Origin: Heliocidaris erythrogramma
Lineage: Eukaryota > Echinodermata > Echinoidea > Camarodonta > Echinometridae
Direction of reading: 5' to 3'
Assembly: GCA_025617745.1 (NCBI GenBank)
Contig: CM046854.1
Span: 60,965,606 to 61,029,605, forward strand
DNA: 64,000 nucleotides
Shown here: one piece after another, positions 45,140 through 56,785 of the stretch
Position numbering within the stretch: the first letter of the stretch is position 1
Layout: the number at the start of each line of letters is the position of its first letter
Translations under genes and position numbers: made by a program
Notes under the pieces: generated by a model
What the model was told of the DNA's origin: nothing
The model's input: the letters and a program-made list of their open reading frames with translations, nothing else
Database searches by the model: none

Positions 45140-45205
45140 ATGAACTAGATCTACATGAAGTTTCTGTCAGGAACCAGTCAGGCCGAATGGAAGGAGCAAT
45201 TCCCA
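45140..45205 (+). other. Tandem small exon, copy 2 (one open frame)
   Basis: Bounded by TTCCTTCAG and GTGAGT, 66 bp. One frame is open and reads ELDLHEVSVRNQSGRMEGAI. Its phase at the 3' side (one base left) fits the acceptor at 45925, so it could be a coding exon joined to the module exon of locus A. Confidence 0.5.
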
Positions 45206-45554
45206 GTGAGTATATATCAAATCATGAGAACTAGTATATTAGGCAGTTAATTTTTTTTTATTGGGTGAGGTATTATAATGAACTGAACTAAAATGGCAAA
45301 GATATATTTAATTGAGAGAGTTATATTATTTTTAGAATAATAATAATAGTGTACTATTTTCAGAATATATATTACAGGTGTGTTTTTTACTAAGTGGAGA
45401 CTGGGCCCTAAGGTATAACTTAAGTTCTCTGTTTGATCGTGTCAGTTTGTGTTTAGCTTTTTTAAGAAAACATAATCTAGACTATACCATTATCTTGTCG
45501 TACCGTACCCAAATGTAAAATATTCTTTTATTCTAATGTATTTTTTTCCTTCAG

Positions 45555-45621
45555 ATGAACTAGATCTACAAGTTTCTGTCAATTAGGAACCAGTCATGCC
45601 GAATGGAAGGAGCAAATCGCA
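45555..45621 (+). other. Tandem small exon, copy 3 (stops in all frames)
   Basis: Bounded by TCCTTCAG and GTGAGT, 67 bp. The intron sequence before it also matches that before copy 2, so a ~410-bp unit was duplicated. All frames contain stops. Confidence 0.5.
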
Positions 45622-45941
45622 GTGAGTATATATCAAATCATAAGAACTAGTAGATTTGGCAGTTTTTTTTAATAGGGTCAGGAATTATAATGTACTGAAT
45701 TAAAATCGCGAAGATAATTTATATTTAATTGAGAAACTATTATATTATTGTTATAATAATAATACCTAAGTAGTCTTTTTCTCTTTTTTTTTTGTTTTTT
45801 AAGCTTGTTTTTAATTTATTTTTTACAATCTTCTTTTCTTGTATTAATGTAATTGTCAAATATCACTTAAGTTTTTGTTTTCTCTCTTTATTCATTTTTG
45901 TTAAATTCTGTAAACTATCTAGAGTTGATCCAGAGACGGAC

Positions 45942-48900
45942 ATGCTAGTGGAATGGGCCATTGATAGTTCCGTAAACACTGTCAGGGCAGCTGATGTTGA
46001 CTGGCATGGACCCTTGCAAGAAGGAACCATGATTACCATGGACTGGTATGGAGTGCCGTGGTATGGCATCGTCAAGGCCATCGACTTTTCCAAGGGTCAA
46101 GACTCTGATGAAGATGACGATCTACCACTATCACTCCTTATTAAGAACTCAGGTAGGCCCCTTTTGGGTGATATTTTCATGCAAGATTCTTCATTAATTT
46201 TTTTTATGGAAAGACACTTAATATAGTATATAATATACCAGGGTTTCTAAGAATTTGATTTTCCCGGAACACATGTTAACATTAACATTAATTGATCAGT
46301 TCTTTTCACACATAGAAGTTAATGATACTAAAATAAAAATTAAAGGTAATAAAAAATGTACTTGAAACAAAACATAATATATGTAGTACTTCAGTTATAA
46401 CATGAAGCAGTGTTTAATAATCAGTTACGTAATGTGAGGTAAAATGTCATACGTATGTGCCTTGTTCAGAATTGACTAGTTTGGCCTAATTTTCATCAGT
46501 TTCGTAAAAATACAAGAACATGGCAATGCACAGTTCATGAACATCAGTAAAAAAAAATGTTTTTAATGTACGTCTGAAAGTATATACTTTTATACTCGTA
46601 TAAAACCAATTTCATATATATTAAAATATTTCAACTGAGTTCAAATTGAATTACCGAAAGAACAAAAGAACAAAACAAACAACTACGATTTGGTTTAGGT
46701 AAATCTCACATTGGTCCAAATCGAAATTGGCTAGTACCTGTAATTTTGTTCTTACAGTTGTGCATTCTGATAAAAGAATACACTATTTTCTCCTTTTCTT
46801 CCCCTTTGTTTCAGGATGCAAGGAGCGTGAATACCTTTGTAAACCTCCTAGCATCAGTGGACCACCAGATAGTCCTGCCAAATGCAGCAACTTTGTTTGT
46901 GATAAGGAGGTTTGGGCTGCGTGCCACAGATGTTTATGTTTTCTGTGCTTTGATCATTCCAGAATGAGTGATGATTGTTTGTCACACAATATTGCTTTTG
47001 TAACCCTGGTTGACCATGACCCAACTTTACGTACCAAAGCAACTCAGTCTTCAGTGCTGCATGATTTTGTAAACCAGGTTGAGCTTGAAGTAACTTCGCC
47101 TACCCAAGCAACTCAGTCTTCAGTGCTGCATGATGCTGTAAGCCGAGTTGAGCATGACATAGCTTCGCCCACCCAAGCAGCTCAGTCTTCAGTGCTGTAC
47201 GATGCTGTAAACCAGGTTCAGCATAACATAGCTTCACTTACCAAAGTGACTCAGTCTTCAGTGCTGGATGATGCTGTAAACCAGGTTGAGCATGACAGAG
47301 CTTCACCTATCCAAGCAACTCGGTCTTCAGTGCTGCATGCTGCTGTAAGCCAGATTGAGCATGACACAGCTTCACCTATCCAAGCAACTCAGTCTTCAGT
47401 GCTGCATGCAGCTGTAAGCCAGGTTGAGCATGACATAGCTTCACTTACCCAATCAACTCTGTCTTCAGTGCTGCATGCTGCTGTAAGCCAGGTTGAGCAT
47501 GACATAGCTTCACCTATCCAAGCAACTCGGTCATCAGTGCTGCATGATGCTGTAAGCTGGGTTGAGCATGACATAGCTTCGCCTACCCAAGCAACTCAAT
47601 CTTCAGTGCTGCATGATGCTGTAAACCAGGTTGAGCATGACATAGCTTCACCTACCCAAGCAACTCGTTCTGCAGTGCTGCATGATGCTGTAAACCAGGT
47701 TGAGCATGACATAGCTTCACCTACCCAAGCAACTCGTTCTGCAGTGCTGCATGATGCTGTAAGCCGGGTTGAGCATGACATAGCTTCGCCTACCCAAGCA
47801 ACTCGGTCTGCAGTGCTGCATGATGCTGTAAACCAGGTTGAGCATGACATAGCTTCGCCCACCCAAGCAACTGAGTCTTCAGTGCTGCATGATGCTGTAA
47901 ACCAGGTTGAGCATGACATAGCTTCGCCCACCCAAGCAACTGAGTCTTCAGTGCTGCATGATGCTGTAAACCAGGTTGAGCATGACATAGCTTCGCCCAC
48001 CCAAGCAACTCAGTCTTCAGTGCTGCATGATTTTGTAAACCAGGTTGAGCTTAAAGTAACTTCGCCTACCCAAGCAACTCAGTCTTCAGTGCTGCATGAT
48101 GCTGTAAGCCGGGTTGAGCATGACATAGCTTCGCCTACCCAAGCAACTCAATCTTCAGTGCTGCATGATGCTGTAAACCAGGTTGAGCATGACATAGCTT
48201 CGCCTACCCAAGCAACTCAGTCTTCAGTGCTGCATGATGCTACAAACCAGGTTGAGCACAACCTATCTTTGACTCCCCACGGAGCTCAGCCACAGCTTTC
48301 CCCAGAATCATTCCTTGTAGATGGTGTTCCATCTGTAGAAATTCCTTCAACTAAAAATCAGCTGAAAAGTAGGAACTTTGTAGTAAAGAAAAAGAGAAAC
48401 CATGGTGAAAGCTACGAGACAGAAAAAAGCAAAAGATCCAAGCCAGCAAGACGGGACAGCAGCTTTCGCAGCTGCTCCCATGGTGATGACAGTCATTTTT
48501 CTTGCACAAAGTTAACAGAAGAAATTCGTAGAGCCATTCGTGATTCTTTCTATGACTTAAACAACCTACAGTGTCAACGAGAGTGGATTGGACGTCACTC
48601 TGAATTAAAAGGCATAGATACTAATAGACGAAACTACTATCTACCTGATCCCATGGCTGCAAACTGTCCTAGAAAATGGAAGGTGTGTCAAGACATGTTC
48701 GTGTCCACTCTTGGAATTTCCGACAGACAAGTCCGAACTGTATATGCCAAAACACTTCCAACAGGAGTCATAGAGCAAGAAAAGCGTGGGGGGAGACAGA
48801 ACACTGACAGGGATGCACATCTCCGTGCTAGTATCAAAGCACACATCAATCGTTTTCCTAGAATGGAGAGCCATTATTGCAGGGCCAAGACGAATTTCCA

Positions 48901-50056
48901 GTATCTTTCTCCAGATCTGAATTTGAGTTCAATGTATCGTATGTACAAGGAAACCAACAATGACGGGGCTTCAGAGTCATTATACCGTGCAGTATTCAAA
49001 GAAATGAAGTTAAAGTTTCAAAGTCCTAAGAAGGATACTTGCAGTCTCTGCGAGACATTTCACAAGGGGTCACCAGTTGAGAAAGAGGCTATCAAAGAAG
49101 AATATGAAAAGCACACAGCAGAGAAAATCAAAGTCAGGGAACTGAAGGAAAAATCCAAAGAGACAGCTAAAAGGGATGAAAGGTTTGTGGTGGCAGTCTT
49201 CGACCTCCAGCAGGTTATCTATCTCCCAAAGAGCTCCAGATCAGAACTATTCTACAAGAGACGATTGAGCAATTATAATTTCACAATTTATGAACTCGCT
49301 ACTCAAGATGCCTGGTGTTTCCTATCACACGAGGGTTTGACAAAAAGGGGTTCCTGCGAGATTTCATCCTTCCTCCATCATTACCTGACTTTGCTTGACC
49401 GACGAGGAGTTGAGAATGTTGACCTTTATGCAGACGGTTGCGTAGGACAAAACAAAAACAGCATTGTGGCTATAATGCTGCAACAGTTCGTGGAACAGTC
49501 AACATCGATAAAGACAATCACCATGAGGTACTTTCCCACAAACCATGGGCAATCTGAGGGGGATGCTGTCCACAGTGTCATTCAAAGGAAAATCAACAGC
49601 ATTGAAGAAATCATGGTACCTGCACAACTTGAAATGATAATCAAGATGGCACGAACAAATCCGCGAGCATACAATGTGGTGCAAGTCAAATCACATGATG
49701 TGACAGATTGGAAGAGCATCGGTCAGCAGAGTGGTATCCTTCGCATTAGGGAGTCACGCAAAGGGCAGCACATCGACTGGACTAAGATAATGGCTCTCCT
49801 TTTTACAAGGAATGCTTCAAGAGATATTGGGTTCAAACAGTCTCACTGTGAAGCGGAGTTTGATATCTTCTCATTAGATGGGGTTCGAAGAAATGAAGCA
49901 GATTGCTCTACTATGTTGCCACAGCCTCTCTACAGGAGTGGACCCCCCAAGCTTCCTCTTGCCAAATACCTTGATCTTCAGTCAATGTGCACTGGGAACA
50001 CCCCTACTATTTGGCATGATGACTACAAGAAGTTTTACCAATCACTACCTCATTAA
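45942..50056 (+). CDS. Locus A gene: module, Cys-rich finger, 23-residue repeats, transposase-like DUF7869 domain
   Basis: Exons 45925 (ATG at 45942)-46152 and 46815-50056, joined in phase 1, give about 1,150 residues. The N-terminal ~70 residues (WAIDSSVNTV, GT-I-MDWYGVPWYG, DSDEDDDLPL) form a compact, probably beta-rich module shared with 55604-55832. Next is a Cys-rich finger (C-x4-C-x7-C-x2-C...CFDH). Then come eighteen 23-residue repeats and a basic segment. The C-terminal ~500 residues contain RKWKVCQDMF, PKKDTCSLC, FDLQQVIYLP, LYADGCVGQNKN and NHGQSEGDAVH. I recognise this as the invertebrate family with an RNase H-like DUF7869 domain, presumably derived from a transposase; D in FDLQQ, D in YADG and H/E/D in HGQSEGD are the likely metal ligands. 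The uninterrupted 3.2-kb last exon is TE-like. The start is uncertain because paralog B has its ATG where A has GTT. Function unknown. Confidence 0.82.
47039..48280 (+). repeat. Coding minisatellite, 18 units of 69 bp
   Basis: Eighteen uninterrupted 69-bp units with consensus ATQSSVLHDAVNQVEHDI plus ASPTQ, in frame throughout. Leu7, Val11, Val14 and Ile18 fall on a 3-4 spacing, so each unit is probably a short amphipathic helix with an SPTQ linker. Units 1-2 and 15-16 share the rare variants DFVNQVEL and DAVSRVEH, and units 13 and 14 are the same at protein level; both point to duplication of multi-unit blocks. Confidence 0.95.
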
Positions 50057-50780
50057 TGATGCCAAATGTTATTTATATACCCAAAGGATCTTATTTTTTA
50101 TGGCACCTGTCGTCTGTCCGTCCGTCCGTCCAGCTATCTGTTAGCAACTACCTGTACGGATAACTCCTCCTTTGTTTTTCAACAAAATTTGTTCATGAAC
50201 ATGGATGAAAGGTATTGATGTATAAATGTGTGTAAATGTGAGTTACCTTGGGTACGACAGGGCGTCGCCATGATCACCACATTGTACTGACAACATTGAA
50301 AAAAATCTTGTGCAAAAGCCAGATCAGTTGAGACATTAACCTGCAATTTCTTTAATGTGTCACTAATTTAATAATTTCTAATAACATTTGTGAAACATTA
50401 TGTGGAGTACACTCTCTCTATCGGAGAAAGGCGATGTTGTGTGACAAAAACAACTTGATCGAATAAACAAGCCTGACCATCTTAGGAGAGAATACAAATA
50501 AATGAGCTACTACTACTTATACTACTATTACTATTTACTATTACTACTAGTACTACTACTACTACTTACTATTACTACTAGAACTACTACTACTACTCAT
50601 AATAAAAACAAGGAAACAACACTAGGTAACAGCTGACAATGATTCTCTATTATTTCATGGTTTTAAAGAGAATAAACATATTAATTTAATAACAATTGTG
50701 TCTGTTGGGTAGGAAGTGGTTAGATTATCAAATTATCCGATGATCTTGCAAATTGTATATAGCGATAACGTAATTTGAAA
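50057..50780 (+). other. Probable 3' UTR and downstream flank of locus A
   Basis: No coding sequence. AATAAA-type signals occur at about 50463, 50499 and 50678. A (TAC/CTA)n microsatellite is at 50510-50600 and a (CCGT)n run at 50110-50130. Confidence 0.5.
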
Positions 50781-50784
50781 AGTG

Positions 50785-51390
50785 TATGAGAAATTCAAAG
50801 ATATTACAGCAGTCACTTTACAAAGGATCTGAATTGATACCATGCAAATGAATTGACACAAACAAGTTAGTAGAGAATAATTGTAATACAATATTGAAAA
50901 TTATCTTAAGAGGAAATGAGAAGTATAAACGAACTGTTTTGTAAAAACTCCCAACTATTTTTTTCTTCAGTTATTAGGGCCATGAAAATGAGAAAAGAAG
51001 TAACTTGTATCCTGCATATTATGTATCTACTTCATGAATTAATGTAAATATTTAATTTGAATTGTAAATTGTATAGCAATAGCTTCACTTGAAAAATATG
51101 TGAGAAATTCAAGGACATTTACAGCAGTCGGTCTACAAACGATTTGAATTGATACCATGCAAATGAAACAAGTTAGTACAGCAAACTGTAATACAATCTA
51201 CAAAATTATCTGAAGAGTAAATGAGAAATGTCGAACTGCTTTGTAAGCACTCCAAATATTTTTTTCTTCAGTTATTAGGGTGATATTAATTTAATATGAA
51301 TATGAGAAAAAGAAGTAACTTGTATATTGCATATTATTATGTATCCACCTTATGAATTCATGTAAATATTTATTTTGATTTGATCTTGTG
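50785..51390 (+). repeat. ~300-bp tandem duplication
   Basis: 50785-51065 and 51098-51385 align over their whole length (GAGAAATTCAA..., GAATTGATACCATGCAAATGA, TTTTTTTCTTCAGTTATTAGGG, AAGAAGTAACTTGTAT) with scattered differences. No gene. Confidence 0.85.
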
Positions 51391-52140
51391 TATCTCGAAA
51401 TGTGCATGTATCTCTGTAATTATGTTGACAAAATATTGTATAAAATGAATTCAATATCAATATCAGTATCATTTACTGTAAAGGAAAAAACAAGCATTAT
51501 ACGACGATAATTTAACATGAGATGATCTATTCATTTATTCATTTATTGACATAATTATATATTGTAAATTATTCAATGAAGTATTCAGTCAGAACCTAAA
51601 TATTATTATTGCATGAGAGGTTCCTTCAAAAAACATGTAAATGAATTGAATTGAATTCCTACGCAGTATAATATTAATAATTTAAAAGGAAAAATATGGA
51701 ATTTGGTATAGTATTTGTATTTTATTTTAGCAAATGTGTTCACGTTTTAACAGTTCCTGAGCTGTTGATCTTTTCAACATTATAAATCTGGAAAGAAAAC
51801 ATGCCCAGACAGCCCAGACAAGGAGACATTTATATTCAAGTGAGAGATGGGAGAGTGACTGAAGAAAGAGAATCGAAAGGGGAGAAAGAGAGGGAAATGA
51901 AAAGTATTGAGTTGTAAAAGGGGAGATAAATGGATGTGCAAAATATACATGATGTGTTAATTAAGTGACCATAAGCAGAGACCATATTTTTTCATGTAAT
52001 GTCGGGAAAAATTAAAATCTTATCAAACCGTATGAAAGGTTTTCTAAATGTTTTAAATAAACACAAATTGGTTATGCAAACACTACAAATAGTACCGTCA
52101 ATATTATCTGTCATTTCACGAAAAAAAAAGATTAATGTAG
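51391..52140. other. AT-rich intergenic stretch
   Basis: I see no gene or structured repeat beyond ATTT runs. Confidence 0.5.
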
Positions 52141-52915
52141 TTCCCTTACTTTTCACGAAGCGACAGTCCAATCAACTGCCCTCCTACTCACTCGATTCGA
52201 CTACAAGTAATATATCATTGGAAAGAACTTAGGATTAGCAGTATTTGGATTTATTTAATTAATTCTTATCTTGAATTTAGTAGGCATTCGAGTTGGTTTA
52301 TTATTTGATATGCAATTCTAAACTATTCGCTCAAAATGACATTCACTTTACGTGCGCGCACGGAACATGTCACTTCGTGAAAAAAATCTCCAAGCGCGCA
52401 CAGTCAATGTTTCTTTTTCACGAACTGACAGACAAGTTTTACCCTAAATGGAGGAAAATTGCATTCATTAAGTAAAATGAGGTTTAAATATTTAAAAAAA
52501 TCAGAATCTGATTAAGTTAGTAATACTAAACTTAATCACTGTGCAGCATGATAAAAATATGAAATTAGAATAGGAACATTTACAAGCGATTCGCTCAAAA
52601 TGACAATAGACTTTACGTGCGCGCCCGGAACATGTCACTTCGTGAAAATATCTCAAAGCGCGCACAGTTAATGTTTCTTTTTCACGAACTGTCAGAGAGG
52701 TTTGACCGTAAATAAAGGAAAATTACATTCATAAAGTGAAATTAGGTGTAAATAATAACAAAATTTAGAACTGTATCTATTTAGAGATGCTAAACTTATT
52801 CATTCTGCAAAATTATAACAATGTGAAAATAGAATGTGAACATTCAAAAGCGATTTTCTCGGAATTACATTTTCTTGTACCGCGCGCTCATCTGTCACTT
52901 CGTGAAAAGAGGGAC
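52140..52915. repeat. TTCACGAAGTGACA foldback array 2
   Basis: A ~263-bp unit is present at 52326-52588 and 52589-52851, with a partial third copy to about 52915. Each unit carries ACGTGCGCGC, GGAACATGTCACTTCGTGAA, AGCGCGCACAGT and TTTTTCACGAACTG in the same order, so the motif occurs in opposite orientations with GC-rich sequence between. An extra motif copy is at 52148. It shares motif and GCGCGC neighbours with the array at 43 kb. Confidence 0.88.
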
Positions 52916-53028
52916 GAGAAGCAGGGGGAGGTAGGAGGGGAGGGGGAGGTAGGAGGGGAGGGGGAGGTAGGAGGGGAGGGGGAGGTAGGAGGGGAGGGGG
53001 AGGTAGGAGGGAAGGGGGTGGGCTCTGC
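52915..53028. repeat. G-rich minisatellite, ~20-bp unit
   Basis: About five units of GTAGGAGGGGAGGGGGAG. With runs of four and five G spaced closely it can form G-quadruplexes. Gly-Glu-Val or Pro-Leu frames across it are composition effects. Confidence 0.9.
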
Positions 53029-53189
53029 CCATTCACTGGGACTTATTTAATAAACTTTGGGGGGAGACAAATTTCTGATTTTAATAAGATACCCTGCTTT
53101 AATGTCAGAAGAATCGCCAAATACAGTATAAAACAGATCGTTTAGCTACTGTATTACTGTAGTCAAACGGATTGCCACACAACACTCAG

Positions 53190-53236
53190 TATGGTGTGTG
53201 TGCGTGTGTGTGTGTTTGGTGTGTGTGTGTGAGAGA
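53190..53236. repeat. (GT)n microsatellite
   Basis: Interrupted GT dinucleotide run that ends in GAGAGAGG. Confidence 0.9.
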
Positions 53237-53355
53237 GGAAAGCTAAACGTCATTCTGATTATTGATGCGCTACACGCACCAATGAACTCGGAAGGTTAGG
53301 CACACCACGTAGGGGGTGCTATTGTGTGCAAAACGAGGATGCTATCTCCCTGTCT

Positions 53356-54258
53356 TTAAAGGAGAATTAACCCCTGAGTACAAATTTACTTATATTGAAA
53401 GGTGTAATATATTCCTACTTATTGGCCTAAATCATTTTCTAATAAGATATCAGAAAAGGGTATAAATAAAGATATTCCAACACCCGGTATCGTCTCCTAC
53501 TCATTTACATGGGGGTTGCCATTTTCTTGCTGATTTGGATTTGTACATGAACCATTGAGAAATGTTCCGGTCAGGAAGATATTTTGAATCCAAGACCTAA
53601 ATTGCTTTTCTTCATTACCTAAAATCCCATATGTGACGAAAAATATAAAGTGGGTGTTTACATGATTTATAAAAATTAAATCTTTATAATGATACTTTTA
53701 AATTGTCTGGTTTTGCTTAACAAAAATCTATTTTCTTGGGTTTGCCAAACAGAGCAGTATGCAGCATGCATTCTGACTTTTCAAGTCCCATTATCCGAAA
53801 GCAGGTGAATGCATAGTTTGCTGCTATAGATGCTCAGGGAAGAAGCATCCATAAAATTTGAATTAATTTGCTCCGTCCATTGCGTCACAGTATCTAGAAA
53901 ATAGATTTATATTAAGCGAATATCGATTTTCAACAGAAATATATAAGGAAATCTTCAGTTTAAAAATAAATTGACATATCTATTCTATATTTTTAATCTC
54001 AAATGGGTTTTTAATTTTGAAAAAGGCAATTGGGCATTTGGATTAAGAAAATCTTCTTGTACACATAAAAAAATGGCAGCCCCCATGTATTGCTAGCAGA
54101 CGATACATATTGCTAGCAGATGATAAATTTTGCTCAGAAAATCTTGATTCGTATCGATCTCGTATATTTTGACGCGAAGCCATATAGTCTAACAAGTAGG
54201 AATAAATAACACCTTTCAACACTATCGTCTTTATTGTTTGAGGTTAATTCTCCTTTAA
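53356..54258. mobile_element. Non-autonomous DNA element in TTAA, ~895 bp
   Basis: Left end TTAA-AGGAGAATTAACC (53356-53372) and right end GGTTAATTCTCCT-TTAA (54242-54258) are exact complements, with weaker pairing continuing for about 45 more bases (GAAAGGTGT and the complement of GTAGGAATA). If TTAA is the target duplication, the TIR is 13 bp and the element is piggyBac-like. No transposase frame is present. Confidence 0.72.
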
Positions 54259-54863
54259 CGGGCAGTGCTCTATGTCTAGGACATTAATTTTTAAATGTAG
54301 ATCTGTACACAGGCTTCGGAAAAGTTCAGATTTGTCTCGGTGACATGGTAACTTTACATATGTATTCATAATTCATGGCTTGTGTTGACTACATGAATGT
54401 TAATTTGTTTGGATTTTCTCCTACCCTACACTGCACTGACCTGCCAAACAGTTCTACCGATGAAATCCTCCGTCACCAGGACCAGTGACGCAGCTATAAA
54501 ATACCATTTTTTGTGATAGGTTAGCTGACCAAACTTATCCCGATTTTACCATTTTTTTATATCGTTTTCCATTTTTTTTAATTCTCACCAATAAAAAGAA
54601 TTGATTAAATTTGAGGCGATCCATTTTAATCAAAACTAGATGCTCTGAGTCTGTCCTGCCTCACTCGATGTTACTGTTAGGGCAAACTGTATGCATGTGC
54701 GTAGTTACCTAATTCGTAGTTCAAGTACCTCTAACAGTTTTCACGGCTACACCCCTACGACCGTTAAAGTCAAACCCAGTCATTCCCCGGGAGATTGGGG
54801 CACACCTACCAAGACTTGGGGCTTGTTCAACCAGCTCCATACCTGAATATGTGCATTTTTCAA

Positions 54864-55215
54864 GGCAACATTAGATCTTTCAACTTTCTGGTCAAAATTA
54901 ATTGTTTTCAAAATCAATTATTAGGGATATTGATACATTATTATCAATTGTAGCAATCATGTTTATGGCACTGAAAATCAGTCAAGTGAAATTAAAAGCA
55001 CATTTTGTGTACTTTAATGAATGGCAGCCATATCAACAATTTGTTAATGAGAAATAAAATGTAAAAATTAAATAAAAAAATAACTTTTTTATAATTTTTT
55101 AGACTGGAAAGTTTTCAGAGGGATGGTTTTGATTCTGTTGGTGAGCTCTAATTTTTCATAAAAGTGACATTTTATATATTTTTAATTTTGATATCCACTT
55201 GGGTTATGTTTTAAA
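54864..55215 (+). repeat. Locus-B copy of the segmental duplication
   Basis: Matches 42150-42525. See that entry. The distance from here to the module exon is 0.4 kb against 3.4 kb in locus A, so locus A has gained, or locus B has lost, the part that carries the palindromes, the foldback array and the tandem exons. Confidence 0.85.
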
Positions 55216-55600
55216 CAGTTGTATTGTGAAAATTTCCTGGACTGAGATTGGCGGCTACCGGCCTACATAACGCATCTACTGTCGCCAGCGGTAATTGCCT
55301 TAAGATGTGTAATGCAAGCCAGTAGGCGACCAAACTCCCTGCGCTTAACTGGGAATCAGCTCTAACGGTCGTAAGGATTACCCCGAAGACTGTGAGAGGT
55401 TCTCAAACTATTTATTCGGAAACGATACATTTACGGGTTGGTCTTTTTTTCTTGTCAAATCGTTACAAAAAGCCACCCCTGATTGTTTTGCTCCCAGATT
55501 TCCTAGCTACGTGCCTAGCTGTGTGTGGAAACTCTGGGGAAATCTAAATAATGGAGGTCAAAATTTTCTTTGTCATTATTTCTATTTGTTCCATATTTAG

Positions 55601-55832
55601 ATCATGGATCCCCAAAAAGAAGTAATCGTTACATGGGATCGCGACAGCTCCATGAATATGGTTGCTGTGAAAGACCTTATACTTTTGAGTAATGGGAGAA
55701 CACTCAAAGTTGGTAGTCGAGTACTTATGAAATGGGGCAGACAAAGGTGGAAAGGAACAGTCACCGTCATCGACCTCGAACAAGAAGATTCTGATCCTGA
55801 TGAGGATCTGCCACTTGCGCAGCTGTGTAACT
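55601..55832 (+). CDS. Locus B module exon (paralog of locus A N-terminus), orphan
   Basis: An acceptor ATATTTAG precedes ATC ATG; the frame from 55604 encodes about 76 residues and ends in phase 1 at AACT|GTAAGT. It aligns with 45925-46152 along its length: DP...V-W-x-DSS-N-V, a GSRVLMKWG/GTMITMDWY core, W-G-V-ID and a DSD-DEDLPL end. The end phase equals that of the locus A exon, so it could splice to a similar 3' exon, but I find none in phase before the SAM gene. A dispersed repeat (55880-56785) begins 48 bp after the donor. It is either the first coding exon of a broken paralog or part of a gene whose later exons lie elsewhere. Confidence 0.6.
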
Positions 55833-55879
55833 GTAAGTAGATTACTTGACTGTAGCTTAAAGTAGAACTTCAATGATTT

Positions 55880-56785
55880 TAAATATTGGCTTAATACTTA
55901 TTATTGCATAGATGGCATAAATTAAACAAGGTTATCCAAATTCAACGCTTGGAAACATTTGAAGTAATGATTATTATCAATTATAAAACGGTAAAATACA
56001 GCCCCCGATATAGCAGCTGAAGAGCTCCTCGAACGCTGCTGAGATATGTGACGACACACCATGGACCAGTCCTGTCTAAGCAGACGATGTCCCATAACAT
56101 CTTACACATTTTTCAGAGCCTATTTTGTCATATCCTCTTCACTTATTTCTCTTCCTTCACTAGCGTCAGTCTTAATGTTAGTCTGTTGCCTCACTCTTAA
56201 CTTCGTGTATGGTATTATTTTGATGAAAAATGCAGCGTTAAAAAAATAAAGGAATCAGTCACTTGTAAACAAAATAAGACGCCATTGTATGTTCAGCTGC
56301 TTGCATCGGGGCATGTTAGGCGTTTCAAGAGGGAATGAATACCATCCTGCTATTATTCGGAGGGCTTTTCAATTTGAAAGTGGGGTTTATTTCATTGATC
56401 ATTGACCCTTCTCCTGTTTATTTGCAATCAAACGGTTTTAGCTATCAGAATCAGTTTCACTTTCCCTTTATAATGGTGTGAAATAAGGTCATGTTTAAAT
56501 ACACCAAACTCTTTATAATTTGATAAATAATTGCATTGAAATTACGTTCATTCATTATAGGACGTCGTCTGCTTTAGCAGGATCGATCCCGAGTGTGACG
56601 ACATCAAAACATCGCTATATTTCTGGCGAATCCTCGGATATTCCAGATGCTGAGAAGAGCTTTTATTTGTGTTGTTTTTATAATCATCAGATATGCAGTT
56701 GACATAAAACTTATACAATTGCCATCTGTAAGCTTCCCAGTTTCTAGTGATACATTAATTGCCATATTTGTGATTTTCTTTGAAT
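55880..56785 (-). repeat. Foldback-type dispersed repeat, copy 3 (inverted)
   Basis: The inverse of 14500-15340 and 24905-25785, with the full ~100-base central segment. It inserted directly behind the locus B module exon, which may have disrupted that gene. Confidence 0.83.

Noticed and set aside
47389-48008. Long minus-strand frames with repeats
   Set aside because: They are antisense shadows of the 69-bp coding minisatellite; the plus frame continues into conserved domains.
55220-55420. GC-balanced stretch with tRNA/rRNA-like phrases
   Set aside because: No cloverleaf or rRNA core could be built from it.
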